A DNA stretch of 28,726 bases from Pelagophyceae sp. CCMP2097 (Eukaryota; Sar; Pelagophyceae). The DNA lies in assembly GCA_026770575.1 (NCBI GenBank), contig MU657718.1, positions 2,831-31,556 on the forward strand, written 5' to 3'. Position 1 is the stretch's first letter; every line of letters starts with the position of its first letter. Under the pieces are notes generated by a model. The model was not told the origin of the DNA, made no database searches, and saw nothing but the letters and a program-made list of their open reading frames with translations. Below are positions 1 through 9,899 of the stretch, piece after piece. The position numbers were made by a program, and so were the translations under genes.

Positions 1-300
1 TTTTATGACCCGAGACGGTCTCATGCGCACCCTCCCACGGTCCAACGTGGGCCTCGGCGGTCCTACACGGCACCTCGACGGTCTTCTATGGGCTTAAAAA
101 TATTCGATGCACCCTCGTGATAGTCCGTAGACGGTCCGGAAACGGCCCCTAGACGGTCCCATGCCCCCACGGTCTGACGGGGACCTCAAAGAATCTCTTC
201 GGCGCCTTGACGGTCCTACATGGCCCCTCGAAGGTCCGAGGCGCCCTCTGCATGGTCCGATGCGACCCCTCGACGGTCCGTAGATGGCCTGTCGACGGAA
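1..300. repeat. Degenerate GACGGTC-type short-unit array
   Basis: The sequence repeats a core of gacggtc or acggtcc every 12-30 bases, alternating with words such as tacatggcccctc. Spacing is irregular, so this is a decayed array and not a clean tandem repeat. The core is the reverse complement of the ccgtc core of the arrays at 13.8-17.7 kb. Reading frames of 60-75 codons here follow from the repeat and show no domain. It lies just upstream of the first recognisable SET-PUB exon and may be upstream DNA or part of a 5' intron of that gene. Confidence 0.6.
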
Positions 301-492
301 ACAAAATCGCCCGAACAAACAGCCCAGGGCTCATACGGCATCCCATGGGCTCTTATGGCCTCTTCCTAAGCTCATACGTGATCATGGGGTTCCACATGAG
401 CGCCCGTGCGGCGGCTCTGCGTGCGAACGAGAGGCTCGACAATATTCCCTTGGAAAGGGACGATGCGCGAAGCCTCACCGCCCTCCCTCTAG

Positions 493-3153
493 GACGACGC
501 CATCACGGGCAACAAGCCGGGCTGGTGGCGCCAGAAGTTCGCCGGCTCGCTGCCGCGGGACTGGCCGGGACCAGAGTCGGCGATTTCTGGTTGGAAAACC
601 CAAACCGTCGTCACAGACCGCGTCGGGAGCGGCATCAGAGGCGTGGGGGCGCCGGGCATGGCCCAAAAGCGTGGCCGTCGAGCGCGAGAGGCGGGGTGAT
701 TATGGAGCGCCGTCGACCGAAATTGCCACCCTAGGCCAGTGCTGAGCGTCGACAAGGCCAGGAAGGGCGCGGGCTTCGGCCTGAAGACGACGGCCACCAT
801 GACGCGGGGCGATGTCGTCGTCGAGTACCTGGGCGAGTGCGTCACGGAGGCCGAGCGGCTGAAGCTGCCGCCGACGCGCTACACGGTCTGGCTCGAGGGC
901 AAGAAGATGTGCATCGACGCCGAGGAATCGGGCTCGCTGGCGCGGTTCGCGAACAACGCCTGCACGCACCCGAACACGTAAGCGCGCCTCCCTCTGACGA
1001 CGAACAGTATCCATCCTCGAACGTTTTGCTGCACATTGACAATGGTTGGCATAGGACGCTCGAGTGGCGCGCGCTCCGTGTCCAACTATGCCGTGGTGCT
1101 CCCTGCTCAACCACGCTGAACTACGCCCAAGAGCCCATCTGCCTGACGACGTGTGAGGGCTCTTTCCCGCCGTGCCTCTGCGGCCGCCGCGACTGCACCG
1201 GCTTCATCGGCGCCACGGCCCGGCAGAATGCGTGGAAGGTGGCGCTCTTCGCGCAGCGCGCCGAAACGGAATGGCGCAAGAAGGCCAAGAGGAAGCGGGA
1301 AAAGGCCAAGAAGAAGCTAGAGTCCGCCCAGCTGGACGCCATGCTGCTCGACGACGCGCAGCTCGACGACGCGCAGCCGGTGCGCTTCGGCCGCTCCGAC
1401 GACGCGACGAGGTGATGTGACCGTGTTTGAAACGTGTGTTTGGCGGAACGGTCGTTGTCGCGACCCCGACGAGATAAAGGTCGACGCCACCGCTGGCCTC
1501 GCTGGCGCTGGACGACGTCGAGACGCGAGACCCGCAGTCGTGAGTCGAACGTCGTCGTCCGCGCGTGGTCCCTTCTTCATAATGTGCACCACAGGTCGGA
1601 ACAGCACGTCGACGGGCCGGCAGCGCGACCAACCCGATTCGCCGCGCGACCCGAGTCGCGCGACGCAGCGTCGAAAAAGAGACGCCTTTGAAAAAGGGCC
1701 CTCGAGAATGTCCGACAACTGACGACGGCCCGCACAATGGAAATTTCTAGGTCGCGCGACGAGGCCGCCAAGACGCAGCCGAGCCTGGCGCTGGTGCTCG
1801 TCGACGACCAGCGCGACGACGCCGACGCCGAGCCGCCGCGGCAAGAGAAGCGGTCGCGGGCCGCGCAAGACGGACGGAAGAAGCGGCAAGGAACGACGAG
1901 CAGTTCGGGAGGCGACTCGCAGCGACCTGCTCGCGACGCTGCACCGATACTGGCGCTAGAGACAGCACCGGTTGTCGCGCCGCAGGCCCCAGCGGTACGT
2001 GAACGTGTCTTTTGGTCGAACACGCCTCCAAAGCTCAAAATTGAAAATAGGTCTCGACGACACTCGGCCTGCAATGGCTCTCGTCGCAGTCGCGCGAGGC
2101 GCTGATCATGGTGCTCAAGTGCATCTACGCGTACCCGGAGGAGCCGACGTACCGCTGGCTCAAGTTGTCGAACCCGAACGTCAAGGCGCACCTCGACGTC
2201 CCGGCGGCGCAGCGCGTCCTCGCGGCGCTCGGCTTCGCGCGCGAGACGGTGCAGGGCCACGATTGGTTCATCTGCCGCGCGCAGCCGCACTTTGCGACAG
2301 TCGCCGAGCTCCAGCGCGCCCTCGAGGTCCTGAGACCGGCACACCTCGCGGCCAAGTACGCGGCGCCCCTCGACGCCGCCAAAACTCCTCGAGGGCCTCT
2401 GCCGACCGCGGCGACGACCAGCTCTCCGCGCACGGCCAACGCGCAGCCGTCGGCACAGCTTCGGGCGGTCGAGGCGCCGCGGCTCAACCGGCGCGTGGCG
2501 CTGGCGCTGCCAGGCGACCTGAACCTCGAGGCGTTCATCCGCGACTGCAAGCGGAGCCGCATCCTCAAGGACATGGCCAAGGAGGCGCTGCGACGGCAAG
2601 AAGAGGCAGACCCGGAGTGGTGGACTTCAAACGCGCTGCTCAAGTTTGAGGACCTGGTGCTGGTGCGCGCGACGACACTGCACGCGTGCGGCTTGCCGAA
2701 CTGGCCGTTCTACCAGGAGGAGCACGAGGCCTGGCGGCGCGCGAACCCGAAACTCGCGCGGCAGACTGAGGAGCGCGAGGACCACATCGTCCGGCCGGTG
2801 ACCGAGGCGCAGAAGAAGCGCGCGGCCGTTTTGAAGAAGTGTGACCTCGTCGAGTGCTACAGCGGCCGGTACTACCAGAACTACTACTTCGCCAGCAGAG
2901 CGGCCGGAAGAAGCCGTGGCGGCCCAAGGGGAAGTTCGCGAAGATCGAGCGGTCGGCGCCGCTCCCCGAGGCCGCGGCCGGCGGCGACGAGCTGGTGCCG
3001 GACCCGATGCTACTCGGCGAGCTCCGCGCGATCCGGCGCTGGAACCGCTGGCTTGCCGCGCGCGGGCACGCTGCGGCGTCGACCGTCTTTTGTGGGAATC
3101 TTTCGAAGGAGAGCTTAGTGGTCGAGCTGAGATCGTCGTCTCTTCTTGAATAG
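493..3153 (+). CDS. SET domain plus PUB-like domain protein, multi-exon (5' end unresolved, frame break in last exon)
   Basis: Exons chosen by reading phase: 493-575, 735-977, 1055-1411, 1480-1539, 1595-1669, 1751-1994, 2051-3153. All introns are GT-AG and every acceptor is followed by G. Exons 2-3 encode a SET domain, the lysine-methyltransferase fold: GAGFGL, VVVEYLGE, RFANNACTHPN (the usual NHS is NNA here), LNYA, and a post-SET CLCGRRDC zinc knot. A Lys/Arg-rich helix and a charged linker follow. The last exon carries a PUB-like domain (EALIMVLKCIYAYPEEPTYR ... VLAALGF), a fold known to bind p97/VCP, then helical sequence (NLEAFIRDCKRSRILKDMAKE). The frame shifts by one base near 2861-2907, after which the sense continues as KKPWRPKGKF to the stop at 3151-3153. 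The start codon was not found; exons upstream of 493 are likely. If the intron 1412-1479 is not spliced, the SET protein stops at 1413-1415 and the PUB part is a separate gene. Chromatin or substrate role is inferred. Confidence 0.72.
2861..2907 (+). other. Frame-breaking 38-bp segment between 9-bp direct repeats
   Basis: The 9-mer agcggccgg occurs at 2861-2869 and again at 2899-2907, an offset of 38 bases. Reading through changes frame. Joining the two copies keeps the upstream frame (ECYSGR) continuous with the downstream frame (KKPWRPKGKF). The segment has no GT-AG ends in any sliding register, so it is not a canonical intron. It may be an insertion or duplication, a single-base assembly error nearby, or a non-canonical ultrashort intron. 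Confidence 0.55.
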
Positions 3154-4115
3154 CGCCCGTCTTGAGTCCACCCGATAGGCTCGTGAAGCCGGACGCGGCC
3201 GCCTGCGACGACGTACATCCAATCGCGGCGTCTTTACGTGCATCTTATTGTGACAATATCAAAATGTCGAACCGTCGAACGATGTAGGGCCAGTGGATCT
3301 GGTGGTACCGCACTCACGCCTAAAGGAGGGCCTGTCCAAGATGACGCACATTCACGACCGCCCGGTCATTCGAGTTCCATCTCGAGCTCAGACGCCAGAG
3401 CAAAATCCGGGAACCAACGTCCAAATGTGCCGGCTCCGACGACGAACCTTCCGCCCACCTTTCACCGACGCGCCCGCCCGCCCTCCGAGGCACGCGCCAG
3501 CCGACGACCGACGAGCCTTCCAACAACCCCCCCATGAACACCCCCATGAACGAGACCACGACACGAACGAGTCCCAGAGAAACACCCACGCAGAACGCGA
3601 GAATCGCCGATCGACCGCGTGTCCGCACCGAGCCGTCGCCACCAGATCACGTCCATACCGACGCTCGAAGAGCCTCCGAATCCCCTATTCGAGCGCGGCC
3701 GCGCCACTTCGCCGGCTGCCGCAAACGAGCTCCGCCGCCCGCCCTGCCAACAAGCCCCTCGCCCGCCCGCCTCCAAAAGGACCCCGCGCACCGATCCACG
3801 CAAGTGCGCACTCCGATCACCCTCGATCCACCGCCGATGCCGGCCCCGACCTCAAACATAATGATATGCGCGCCATCGGCGGTGGGGAGGGGTTCGCCTG
3901 CCGCGGCCTCGGCCGGCGGGCCATCGTGCGAGTTGTCTGATGTGTTCTCCCTGACCTCTGGGCCCAGCTCTGGGCAGGGCCCTGCACTGCAGGCTCGGCG
4001 AGAACTCTGCACACCTCGTTTTGTCCGTTCACTCTAAGTCACGTTTTTGGCGAACCCGGACCTTTGTCCTTCGGCAGAAAGTGAGATCAGCCGGGGTGAA
4101 GATGTGATAGATGCT
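3154..4115. other. Intergenic region without a supported gene
   Basis: Between the PUB stop and the duplication upstream of the RRM gene I see no domain, no splice-bounded exon and no RNA gene. Overlapping frames of 70-215 codons exist on both strands but are proline/arginine-rich and unrelated to one another, as expected from GC-rich DNA. A short direct repeat of ccccatgaaca lies near 3530-3550. Confidence 0.5.
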
Positions 4116-4176
4116 CTGCATAATCGTGTGAGAGAGGCCGGCACGGGTTCTGCATGATCGTGTGAGAGAGGCCGGC
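4116..4176 (+). repeat. Tandem duplication, 34-bp offset, upstream of RRM gene
   Basis: A 27-base segment beginning ctgcataatcgtgtgagaga (4116-4142) is repeated with one visible mismatch at 4150-4176. It ends about 12 bases before the proposed ATG at 4188, so it lies in the presumed 5' leader or promoter. No function is evident. Confidence 0.7.
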
Positions 4177-4187
4177 GCGAGTACTGG

Positions 4188-7100
4188 ATGATCAAGCTCT
4201 GTACGATCAAGGTCGGTAGCGCACCACTGCGCCTTCCCGCGCGCTCCTTCGCCGCCAAAAGCTCGGCCGAGCTCTGCGTACGCAACCTCTTTCGCGGCGC
4301 CACCGCAGAAGACGTCCGCCGAGCCTTTGACGTGCGTGGGTCTCGCGGGGGCGTGGGTCTCACGGGGGCGTCTTCTCGATGCCTTGCGTACGCCCGGCGG
4401 CCGTGGGACGGAGGTACTCGACTTGAAGCGTGCACTCGTATGCATTCTCGAGGGGCCGTACGTATCGGAACGTTGCTCTCGTAAGCTCGGAGCTCTACGT
4501 CAAACGTATAGGGCGTCTGCGAAGTCATTCACGTGCGCATGGCCACCGACAAGGCAGGCCGGCAGCGCGGCTTCGCCTTTGCGACCGTCGACGCCCGCGA
4601 CGCGGTCGCGGCGCGGACATTGGACGGGGCGCGGCTGCGTGGGAGGGTGCTGGCCGTCGGCGCCGCGAGAAAGGATATCAACGCACAAATCCTCGCCGCC
4701 GAATCCCCAACCGCCGTCCTCGCAGTCTTCGACGCTGGCGGGTTCGGTGGCTCGAACTTCGCGACCGCTCTGCAGAGGCTCGGCGCGTTTAAGCGCGAGG
4801 GCGCGTTGCGGCGCGACGGCGCGTTGCGCGACGCCGCCGAGGGCAACGCCGCCGAATCCTCAACGCGCGACGCGTGCGCGCCGGGCGCACGCAAGCCGGG
4901 CAGCGCGCGCGCGCCGAGCGACGCACGCGCTCTGCATGGCGACGCACTGAACGGCGCACTGAGCGGCGCCGTGACCGCGCCGGGCAGCGTCGCAGCGAGC
5001 AGAGCGAGCAGCGTCGCGGCGCTCGTGACCGCGGCCGCAACGAGCCTCGCCGGCGGCAGTCGCTGGGACGCGCGGCACCTCTGCAGCGCGGCCAGGGGCC
5101 TCGCCGTCTGCGGCGGTGGGGGCGGGGCAGACGCGGAAGTGCGGCAAGCGTCGAAATCTCTCTTCGACGCCATCGCCTCCGCGTCCGCAGACAACCTGGC
5201 GTCGTTCAACGCCCAGGACCTGGCGACGACGGCCTGGGCCTTTAGCACGGCGGGGATTGAGGCGGCGGCGTTGTTTGAAGCGGTGGCGGCGGAAGCGGTG
5301 CGCAAGGTGGCAACGTTCAACGCGCAGGATATTGCGACAACTGCGTGGGCCTTTGCAAAGGCGGGCAGCACACAGGCGGGCAGTTTGGACGCTTGGGCGC
5401 TGTTCGCGGCGATGGCCAAGGAATCGGTGCCGAAGATTGCCTCGTTTCAGCCGAGGGAACTCTCGAACACGGCCTGGGCCTTTGCGACCTTTGGTCACGA
5501 GGCGCCCTGCCTCTTCCAAGCCATCGCCGCGCACGCTTCGAAGAGGATGGCGGCCTTCAACGCGCAGGACCTGGCGAACACGGCGTGGGCCTTTGCAAAG
5601 GCGGGCGTCGAGGCGCCGTCGCTCTTCCAAGCAGTCGCCTCGTCGTCCCGAAAGAACATTGCGCAGTTCACTCCGCAGGCCCTCGCGAACACGGCCTGGG
5701 CCTTTAGCACGGCGGGCGTCGAGGCGCCGTCGCTCTTCCAAGCAGTCGCCTTTGAATCGGCGGGGAAGATTGGGACGTTCGAACCGCAAGAGCTCGCCAA
5801 CACCGTCTGGGCGTATGCGACGGCGGGCTTGAGGGCGCCGGCGCTCTTCCAAGCAGTCGCGGGGGCGGCGGTGCGCAAGATGAAAAGGTTCAACTCTCAA
5901 TCTCTGGCCAACACGGTCTGGGCGTACGCAAAGGCGCGGTTCGAGGCGCCTTTACTTTTCCGAGCGGTGGCTGCGGAAGCGAAGATGGCGGCGTTCAAAC
6001 CGCAAGAGCGCGCCGCCGTCGTCTGGGCCTTTGCGACGGCGGGGCTGGAAGCGCCGGCGCTCTTCGACGCCGTGGCGGTGGCATCGGTCAAGGAGTGCGA
6101 CGCTCGGACCCTCGCCATCACAACGTGGGCCTTTGCAAAGGCGCAGCACAAAGGCCCGCGTGCCGCGGCGCTCTTCGAGGCCGTGGCCGCGGAATCGGTT
6201 TTGAAGATCGCAACGTTCGAACCGCAAAACCTCGCGAACGTGGTCTGGGCCTTTGCATCAACGAACGTGCACGCCCCACCCCTCCTCCGCGCCGCCGCCT
6301 TTGCGGCCGTGGGGAAGCTCGTTTCAACGGACGGTTCGAGTTCCAACGGACGGTTCTCGGCGCGGGAGCTGACCAACACGGCGTGGGCGTACGCGACGCT
6401 CGGCTTTGAGGCGCCGGCGCTGTTCGAGGCCGTCGCTCGAGAATCGTCAAAGAAGATTGAGATGTTCAACGCCCGAGACCTCTCCAACACGGCGTGGGCT
6501 TTTGCTAAAGTTTTCTCTCCAACGCCGCTGAAAACGGCGGGGCCGGACGTTGAGGCGTTGTTCGAGGCCGTCGCTGCGGCATCGGTGAGGAAGATTGCCA
6601 CGTTCGACGCGCGCGACCTCGTCAGCATTCTGTGGGCTTTTGCGACGGCGGGCGTGCAGGCGCCGTTGCTCTTCGAGGCCGCGGCGGTGGCCGCGGTGCA
6701 AAAGATGCCGTCGTTTGGAGCGCGAGGTCTCGCGAGCATCGCGTGGGCTTTTGCGAGAGGCGCAGCCACGGCGCCGCTCGAAGACCCCACACAAGCTCTC
6801 CTCGGAGCCGTCGCCGCCGAGGCGCCGAGGCAGATTGCGGACTTTGCCTCGCAAGACCTCGCCCAGACGGCGTGGGCCTTTGCGAAGGCGGGCGTGGCGG
6901 CGCCGTTGCTGTTCGAAGCAGTGGCCGCGGCAGCGTCGAATAAGATCGCGACGTTGGAACCGCAGGAGCTCGCCTTAACGGCGTGGGCCTTTGCAAAAGC
7001 GGGCGTCCACGGCCCGCGCGCCAGGGTCCTCTTCGGGGCCCTCGCTCTCGACTCGATTTCAAAGATCGAAAGGTTCAACGCGCAGGACTTGGCCAACACG

Positions 7101-7556
7101 GCGTGGGCATTTGCATCGGCGCCTTGGTCGGCTTCGGACCGCCAGCTCTTCGCCGCCGTCGCCGCCGAGTCGAGGAGGAAGATTGCGGCGTTCAACGCGC
7201 AGGACCTCTCGAACACGGCGTGGGCCTTTGCAAAGGCGGGCGTCGAGGCGCCCCAGCTCTTCGAGGCCGTCGCCGCAGAAGCATCCAAGAAAATTTCGAC
7301 GTTCAACGCACAAAACCTCGCAAACACCGCGTGGGCCTTCGCGAGGGCGGGCGTCGAGGCCCCGTCGCTCTTCGAGGCCGTCGCGGCCGAATCTGCAAAG
7401 AAGATGGACACGTTCAACGCGCAAAACGTCGCAAACGCGGCGTGGGCCTTTGCGGCGGCGGGCTTTGAAGCGCCGAAATTGTTCGAAGCCATTGCGCGGC
7501 GTCGGAACAAGCATGCGACAGGGGCCCAATGCGAACAATCGCACCGCGGCATTTAA
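4188..7556 (+). CDS. RRM plus 20 WAF/WAY helical-repeat protein, two exons
   Basis: Exons 4188-4331 and 4512-7556 join in phase across a GTGCGT...TATAG|G intron, giving 1,062 residues. The intron splits an RNA recognition motif: RNP2-like LCVRNLFRGATAEDVRRAF in exon 1, then GVCEVIHVRMATDKAGRQRG and RNP1-like RGFAFATV in exon 2. A low-complexity Ala/Arg linker (about residues 105-210) follows. The rest is a tandem array of about 38-40-residue alpha-helical repeats, consensus F-N-A-Q-D-L-A-N-T-A-W-A-F-A-K-A-G-V-E-A. I count 20 WAF/WAY cores plus one degenerate leading unit. These resemble the octotricopeptide/'ANTAWAFA' repeats common in algae and linked to organellar RNA binding. No RAP domain is seen at the C-terminus. 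A transcript-binding role is inferred; the organelle is unknown, and no clear targeting peptide precedes the RRM with this start. Residues after FEAIA (about 1,040) are non-repeat, so the true 3' end could be spliced differently. Confidence 0.88.
4332..4511 (+). other. Intron splitting the RRM between RNP2 and RNP1
   Basis: A 180-nt intron with donor gtgcgtgg and acceptor gtatag followed by G. Splicing is phase 0 on both sides and restores the order RNP2, helix, beta strand, RNP1. Unspliced, the frame of exon 1 runs on without RNP1, which supports removal of this segment. Confidence 0.82.
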
Positions 7557-7635
7557 AGATATAACCAGAGTCTCGATGGGGCTAACGCATTTCATATCGA
7601 GCCGCTCCAGTACTCAATCAAGCAATCGCGCCAAT

Positions 7636-7790
7636 TGAAGCCAAATCTGGAGCCTTCGGCCGAATTCAACTTCGGAAACGCGGCCGGTTCGGAGTGCGCC
7701 GTTCGGAGCGATGGTGCGTTCACCTTGCAAAAGCGAATGTTCGCACCCGAGAAACTCGCGCAATGCCAAGAAGCAGTCCACTAGCAGCCG
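7636..7790 (+). repeat. Dispersed repeat, copy A
   Basis: This segment shares blocks in the same orientation with about 8475-8700. Shared words include ttcaccttgcaaaagcgaat, the string gagaaactcgcgcaatgcca, and agccttcggcc followed by cgaccgg/cggccgg. The order of blocks differs between copies, and at the second site the word atgccaagaagca is itself repeated three times (about 8515-8551). It is non-coding as far as I can see. Confidence 0.65.
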
Positions 7791-7969
7791 AGGGCGATTG
7801 TTAAAACATATCTTAAAACATCGTTTTCGGACGGTTACCAGATTCCAATTTTTTGACTATTTTCGATGCAAGGATTGCAAGTGCAGGCAGCGCTGTCTCG
7901 GTCGCCTAAAGTCCAAAAACCGCAGGCCTAAGGGAGCTTAGAGGACCTGGTGCGCCTCGTGTGGGGGGC

Positions 7970-8048
7970 GGCTCCCGTGGACCCTGAGGGCTTCATCGCT
8001 TGCGCGCGCGAGGCCCATCCGATAGAACCCTTAGGGTCCACGGGAGCC
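7970..8048. repeat. 79-bp module with perfect 16-bp inverted ends
   Basis: The word ggctcccgtggaccct at 7970-7985 is perfectly complementary to 8033-8048. The two arms enclose a 47-base spacer, so RNA or single-stranded DNA could fold into a 16-bp hairpin. A diverged copy begins exactly 150 bases downstream. Confidence 0.75.
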
Positions 8049-8119
8049 TACGTCGTTCGCGCGTTTGTCCTCTCCGTAACCGGCCCCGGCGCCAAAGCTC
8101 AAATGCGACATTAGGGGTC

Positions 8120-8196
8120 GCCTCCTGTGGACCCTAAGGGTTCATCGCTTCGTTACCCGTGGCCCATCTGATAGAAACCTTAGGGTCCAACGGAAC
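8120..8196. repeat. Second, diverged copy of the 150-bp hairpin module
   Basis: cgcctcctgtggaccctaag at 8120 onward and accttagggtccaacgga near 8177-8194 match the module at 7970-8048, with mismatches that weaken the hairpin. Flanking DNA after both copies is also related, so the unit of duplication is about 150 bp. The first copy has a perfect stem and the second does not. Confidence 0.65.
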
Positions 8197-8349
8197 CCGC
8201 GTCGTCGCTCGTTTTCGCCCTCCAGCGTCCCGGATGCTCCGAAGCCCAGTTTGTCTCGAGGGCGCCCTTTACCCAAAGGCTCAAAAGGCTCAAAAGGCTG
8301 CATCGCTTCGGTATTCGACCTCTGGACCCTCATAGGCGGCGGCGCGGCG

Positions 8350-8469
8350 ATGGAGGGAGACGCGGCGGCTGCGTGGCGCTTCTCCGCCGGTTTGAAGGTG
8401 GACTGGTACCGCCGGTACGTGCGGCTCGACCTCCTCCAGAGCGAGTACGGCCTCTCGCGCGAGCAGCTC
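8350..8469 (+). CDS. Candidate first exon of an unrecognised protein
   Basis: From ATG 8350 the frame encodes 40 residues of good protein character (WRFSAGLKVDWYRRYVRLDL, then LLQSEYGLSREQL). It stops looking like protein exactly where the dispersed repeat begins. A gt at 8470-8471 could serve as donor in phase 0. I do not recognise the family. The next exon could be 10518-10558, which would make a 2-kb intron containing the inverted-repeat element at 8946-9668. It may equally be a gene remnant cut by repeat insertion. Confidence 0.35.
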
Positions 8470-8474
8470 GTTCA

Positions 8475-8700
8475 CCTTGCAAAAGCGAATGTTTGCACCC
8501 GAGAAACTCGCGCAATGCCAAGAAGCAATGCCAAGAAGCAATGCCAAGAAGCATTCTTTGTAAAGTTCAAGCCAAAACACAAGCCTTCGGCCCAACCCGA
8601 CTTTGAGCGAAAACGCGACCGGGCTGTAGTGCGCTGTATGTGGCGAGCGATGGTGCCATCAAAACGCCCTGTGAAAGCGAATGTTTGCACCTTGCTTGCT
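8475..8700 (+). repeat. Dispersed repeat, copy B with internal triplication
   Basis: Counterpart of the repeat at 7636-7790. It includes three consecutive copies of an atgccaagaagca word and, at about 8640-8700, a further gcgagcgatggtgc ... gaaagcgaatgtttgcacc block. It directly abuts the candidate exon 8350-8469. Confidence 0.6.
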
Positions 8701-8945
8701 TAAGATCCACCCTGGGTGGGGCTGCCCCAAAGGGGAATAACCGTCAAACCCGAGTCAAAGGCAGGCTTCCAGGCCCAGAGGCCCGGAGCCAAGGCCTCGG
8801 AGAGCGCGCCAGCACATATAGCGCGGCGTCTCCTCGGGTGGTATGGACGCCCAGTCACTTTGGCACTTCGGTCGTGGTTCGGTGGGGTAGCCAGTTCGAA
8901 ACTTGCCCAATCCCCGGGAAAAAGGACCTTGAAATTCCTCCCAAA

Positions 8946-9668
8946 TAGAGAGCTTCAGCTCAAAGTGATACCCTATCGAATTCATATCCTATCGAATCCA
9001 TCGGACAAGATCAAACTCATATCCTATCGAACTGATCTGCATATTTTGGAGACGACGTCGTGGTCTTATGGAGTGGTCAAGGTATCGGTCAGTTCTCGTC
9101 GGAATGAGGCGCTAAATGGCCCTATCGACGCGCCTTGGTCCCGCAGGGCCGGCCCTAACTTTGTTTTGCGTTGTGGCTACCCCTTGGGCAGCAGCGACGT
9201 GGCATCGGAAGGCGCGTGAGGAGCATGCGTTCGGGCCCTTGCGGGACCCGCCACGCGCCGGCAACCGGCGGGAACTGCGCGCAGGCGTCCGCAACCAATC
9301 CGGCAGCGTCCGGAACCGGCCGCGACAGCGCATCGCGGGTGGGTACGAACTCGAACACAAGTACCCAAAACGCCGATTCCGCTAGAGTCGACGCACCATG
9401 CGGAAAATCGGCGGGCGTCTGCGCATGGGCTTGTTGACTGCGCACCATCGATCCCGGGACGGGAGTCGGCTGGGGTGCCTCGGGGTTGCCCTCGGGCCAA
9501 AGTAGTACCTAGGTACTACTTTGATTTGGCTCGCGAGTTTGAGAGTTGTACGAGGTCCGTTGAACGGAGAGATCACTGCAAGCTCTATATATCAACGGGC
9601 TTTTAACGGGGTTTTATTTGATAGGGTATCACTTTCGATAGGGTATCACTTTGAGCTGAAGCTCTCTA
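8946..9668. mobile_element. 723-bp element with perfect 35-bp terminal inverted repeats (MITE-like)
   Basis: 8946-8980 (tagagagcttcagctcaaag... ending in ctatcgaa) is an exact reverse complement of 9634-9668. The outermost two bases on each side are TA, so a TA target duplication, as made by Tc1/mariner-type transposons, is possible but cannot be separated from the repeat itself. Just inside the ends, atcctatcgaa-type words recur on the left and gatagggtatcacttt is doubled on the right. The interior has no transposase-like frame, so it would be non-autonomous. It contains a 26-bp perfect palindrome. Confidence 0.72.
9498..9523. other. 26-bp perfect palindrome
   Basis: The inverted-repeat element holds a perfectly self-complementary stretch centred between 9510 and 9511, core agtagtacctaggtactact. 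Complementarity extends further outward (ggcc on the left, ggc on the right) after a short interruption. It could extrude as a cruciform or bind a dimeric protein. Confidence 0.8.
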
Positions 9669-9822
9669 ATCCCAAACTTACGGCCCGAACCAAGTTGGCG
9701 CAACAAGTGGACCGGGTTCCCGTGCTTCGTTGGGAGCTCGAAATTCGAAACGGTCTCGACGAGGAGAGCTCGAAAAAACAAAAATCGCCCAATTCCTGGA
9801 ATCGTCGTCGTTTGAAAGACCC

Positions 9823-9855
9823 CCCGACCGAGATAAGCCCCCGATCTCGGTCGGG
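9823..9855. other. 12-bp perfect stem hairpin
   Basis: cccgaccgagat at 9823-9834 pairs perfectly with atctcggtcggg at 9844-9855 around a 9-base loop. There is no T-run after it, and no adjacent coding region that would make it a terminator. Function unknown. Confidence 0.7.
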
Positions 9856-9874
9856 ATTTGAATGGTAATGCCTG

Positions 9875-9899
9875 TGTGACCTCGCCCGGCCAGGTCACA
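9875..9899. other. 8-bp perfect stem hairpin
   Basis: tgtgacct at 9875-9882 pairs with aggtcaca at 9892-9899 around a 9-base loop, 19 bases after the preceding hairpin. Short stems like this can occur by chance. Confidence 0.5.

Larger units (their letters stand above)
7557..8349. other. Gene-poor stretch with diverged direct duplications
   Basis: No supported gene. It contains two copies of a hairpin-bearing module (7970-8048 and 8120-8196) and copy A of a larger repeat (about 7636-7790) that recurs at about 8475-8700. AT content is higher around 7790-7870 than in neighbouring genes. Confidence 0.5.

Noticed and set aside
1577..2599. Minus-strand frame of 340 codons
   Set aside because: Antisense shadow of SET-PUB exons whose plus-strand phases are consistent.
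5897..7552. Antisense frame of 551 codons opposite the WAF repeats
   Set aside because: Shadow of the repeat-coding strand, produced by codon periodicity; the plus strand has the conserved WAF cores.
9823..9855. Intrinsic transcription terminator
   Set aside because: The hairpin has no T-run and the genome is eukaryotic.
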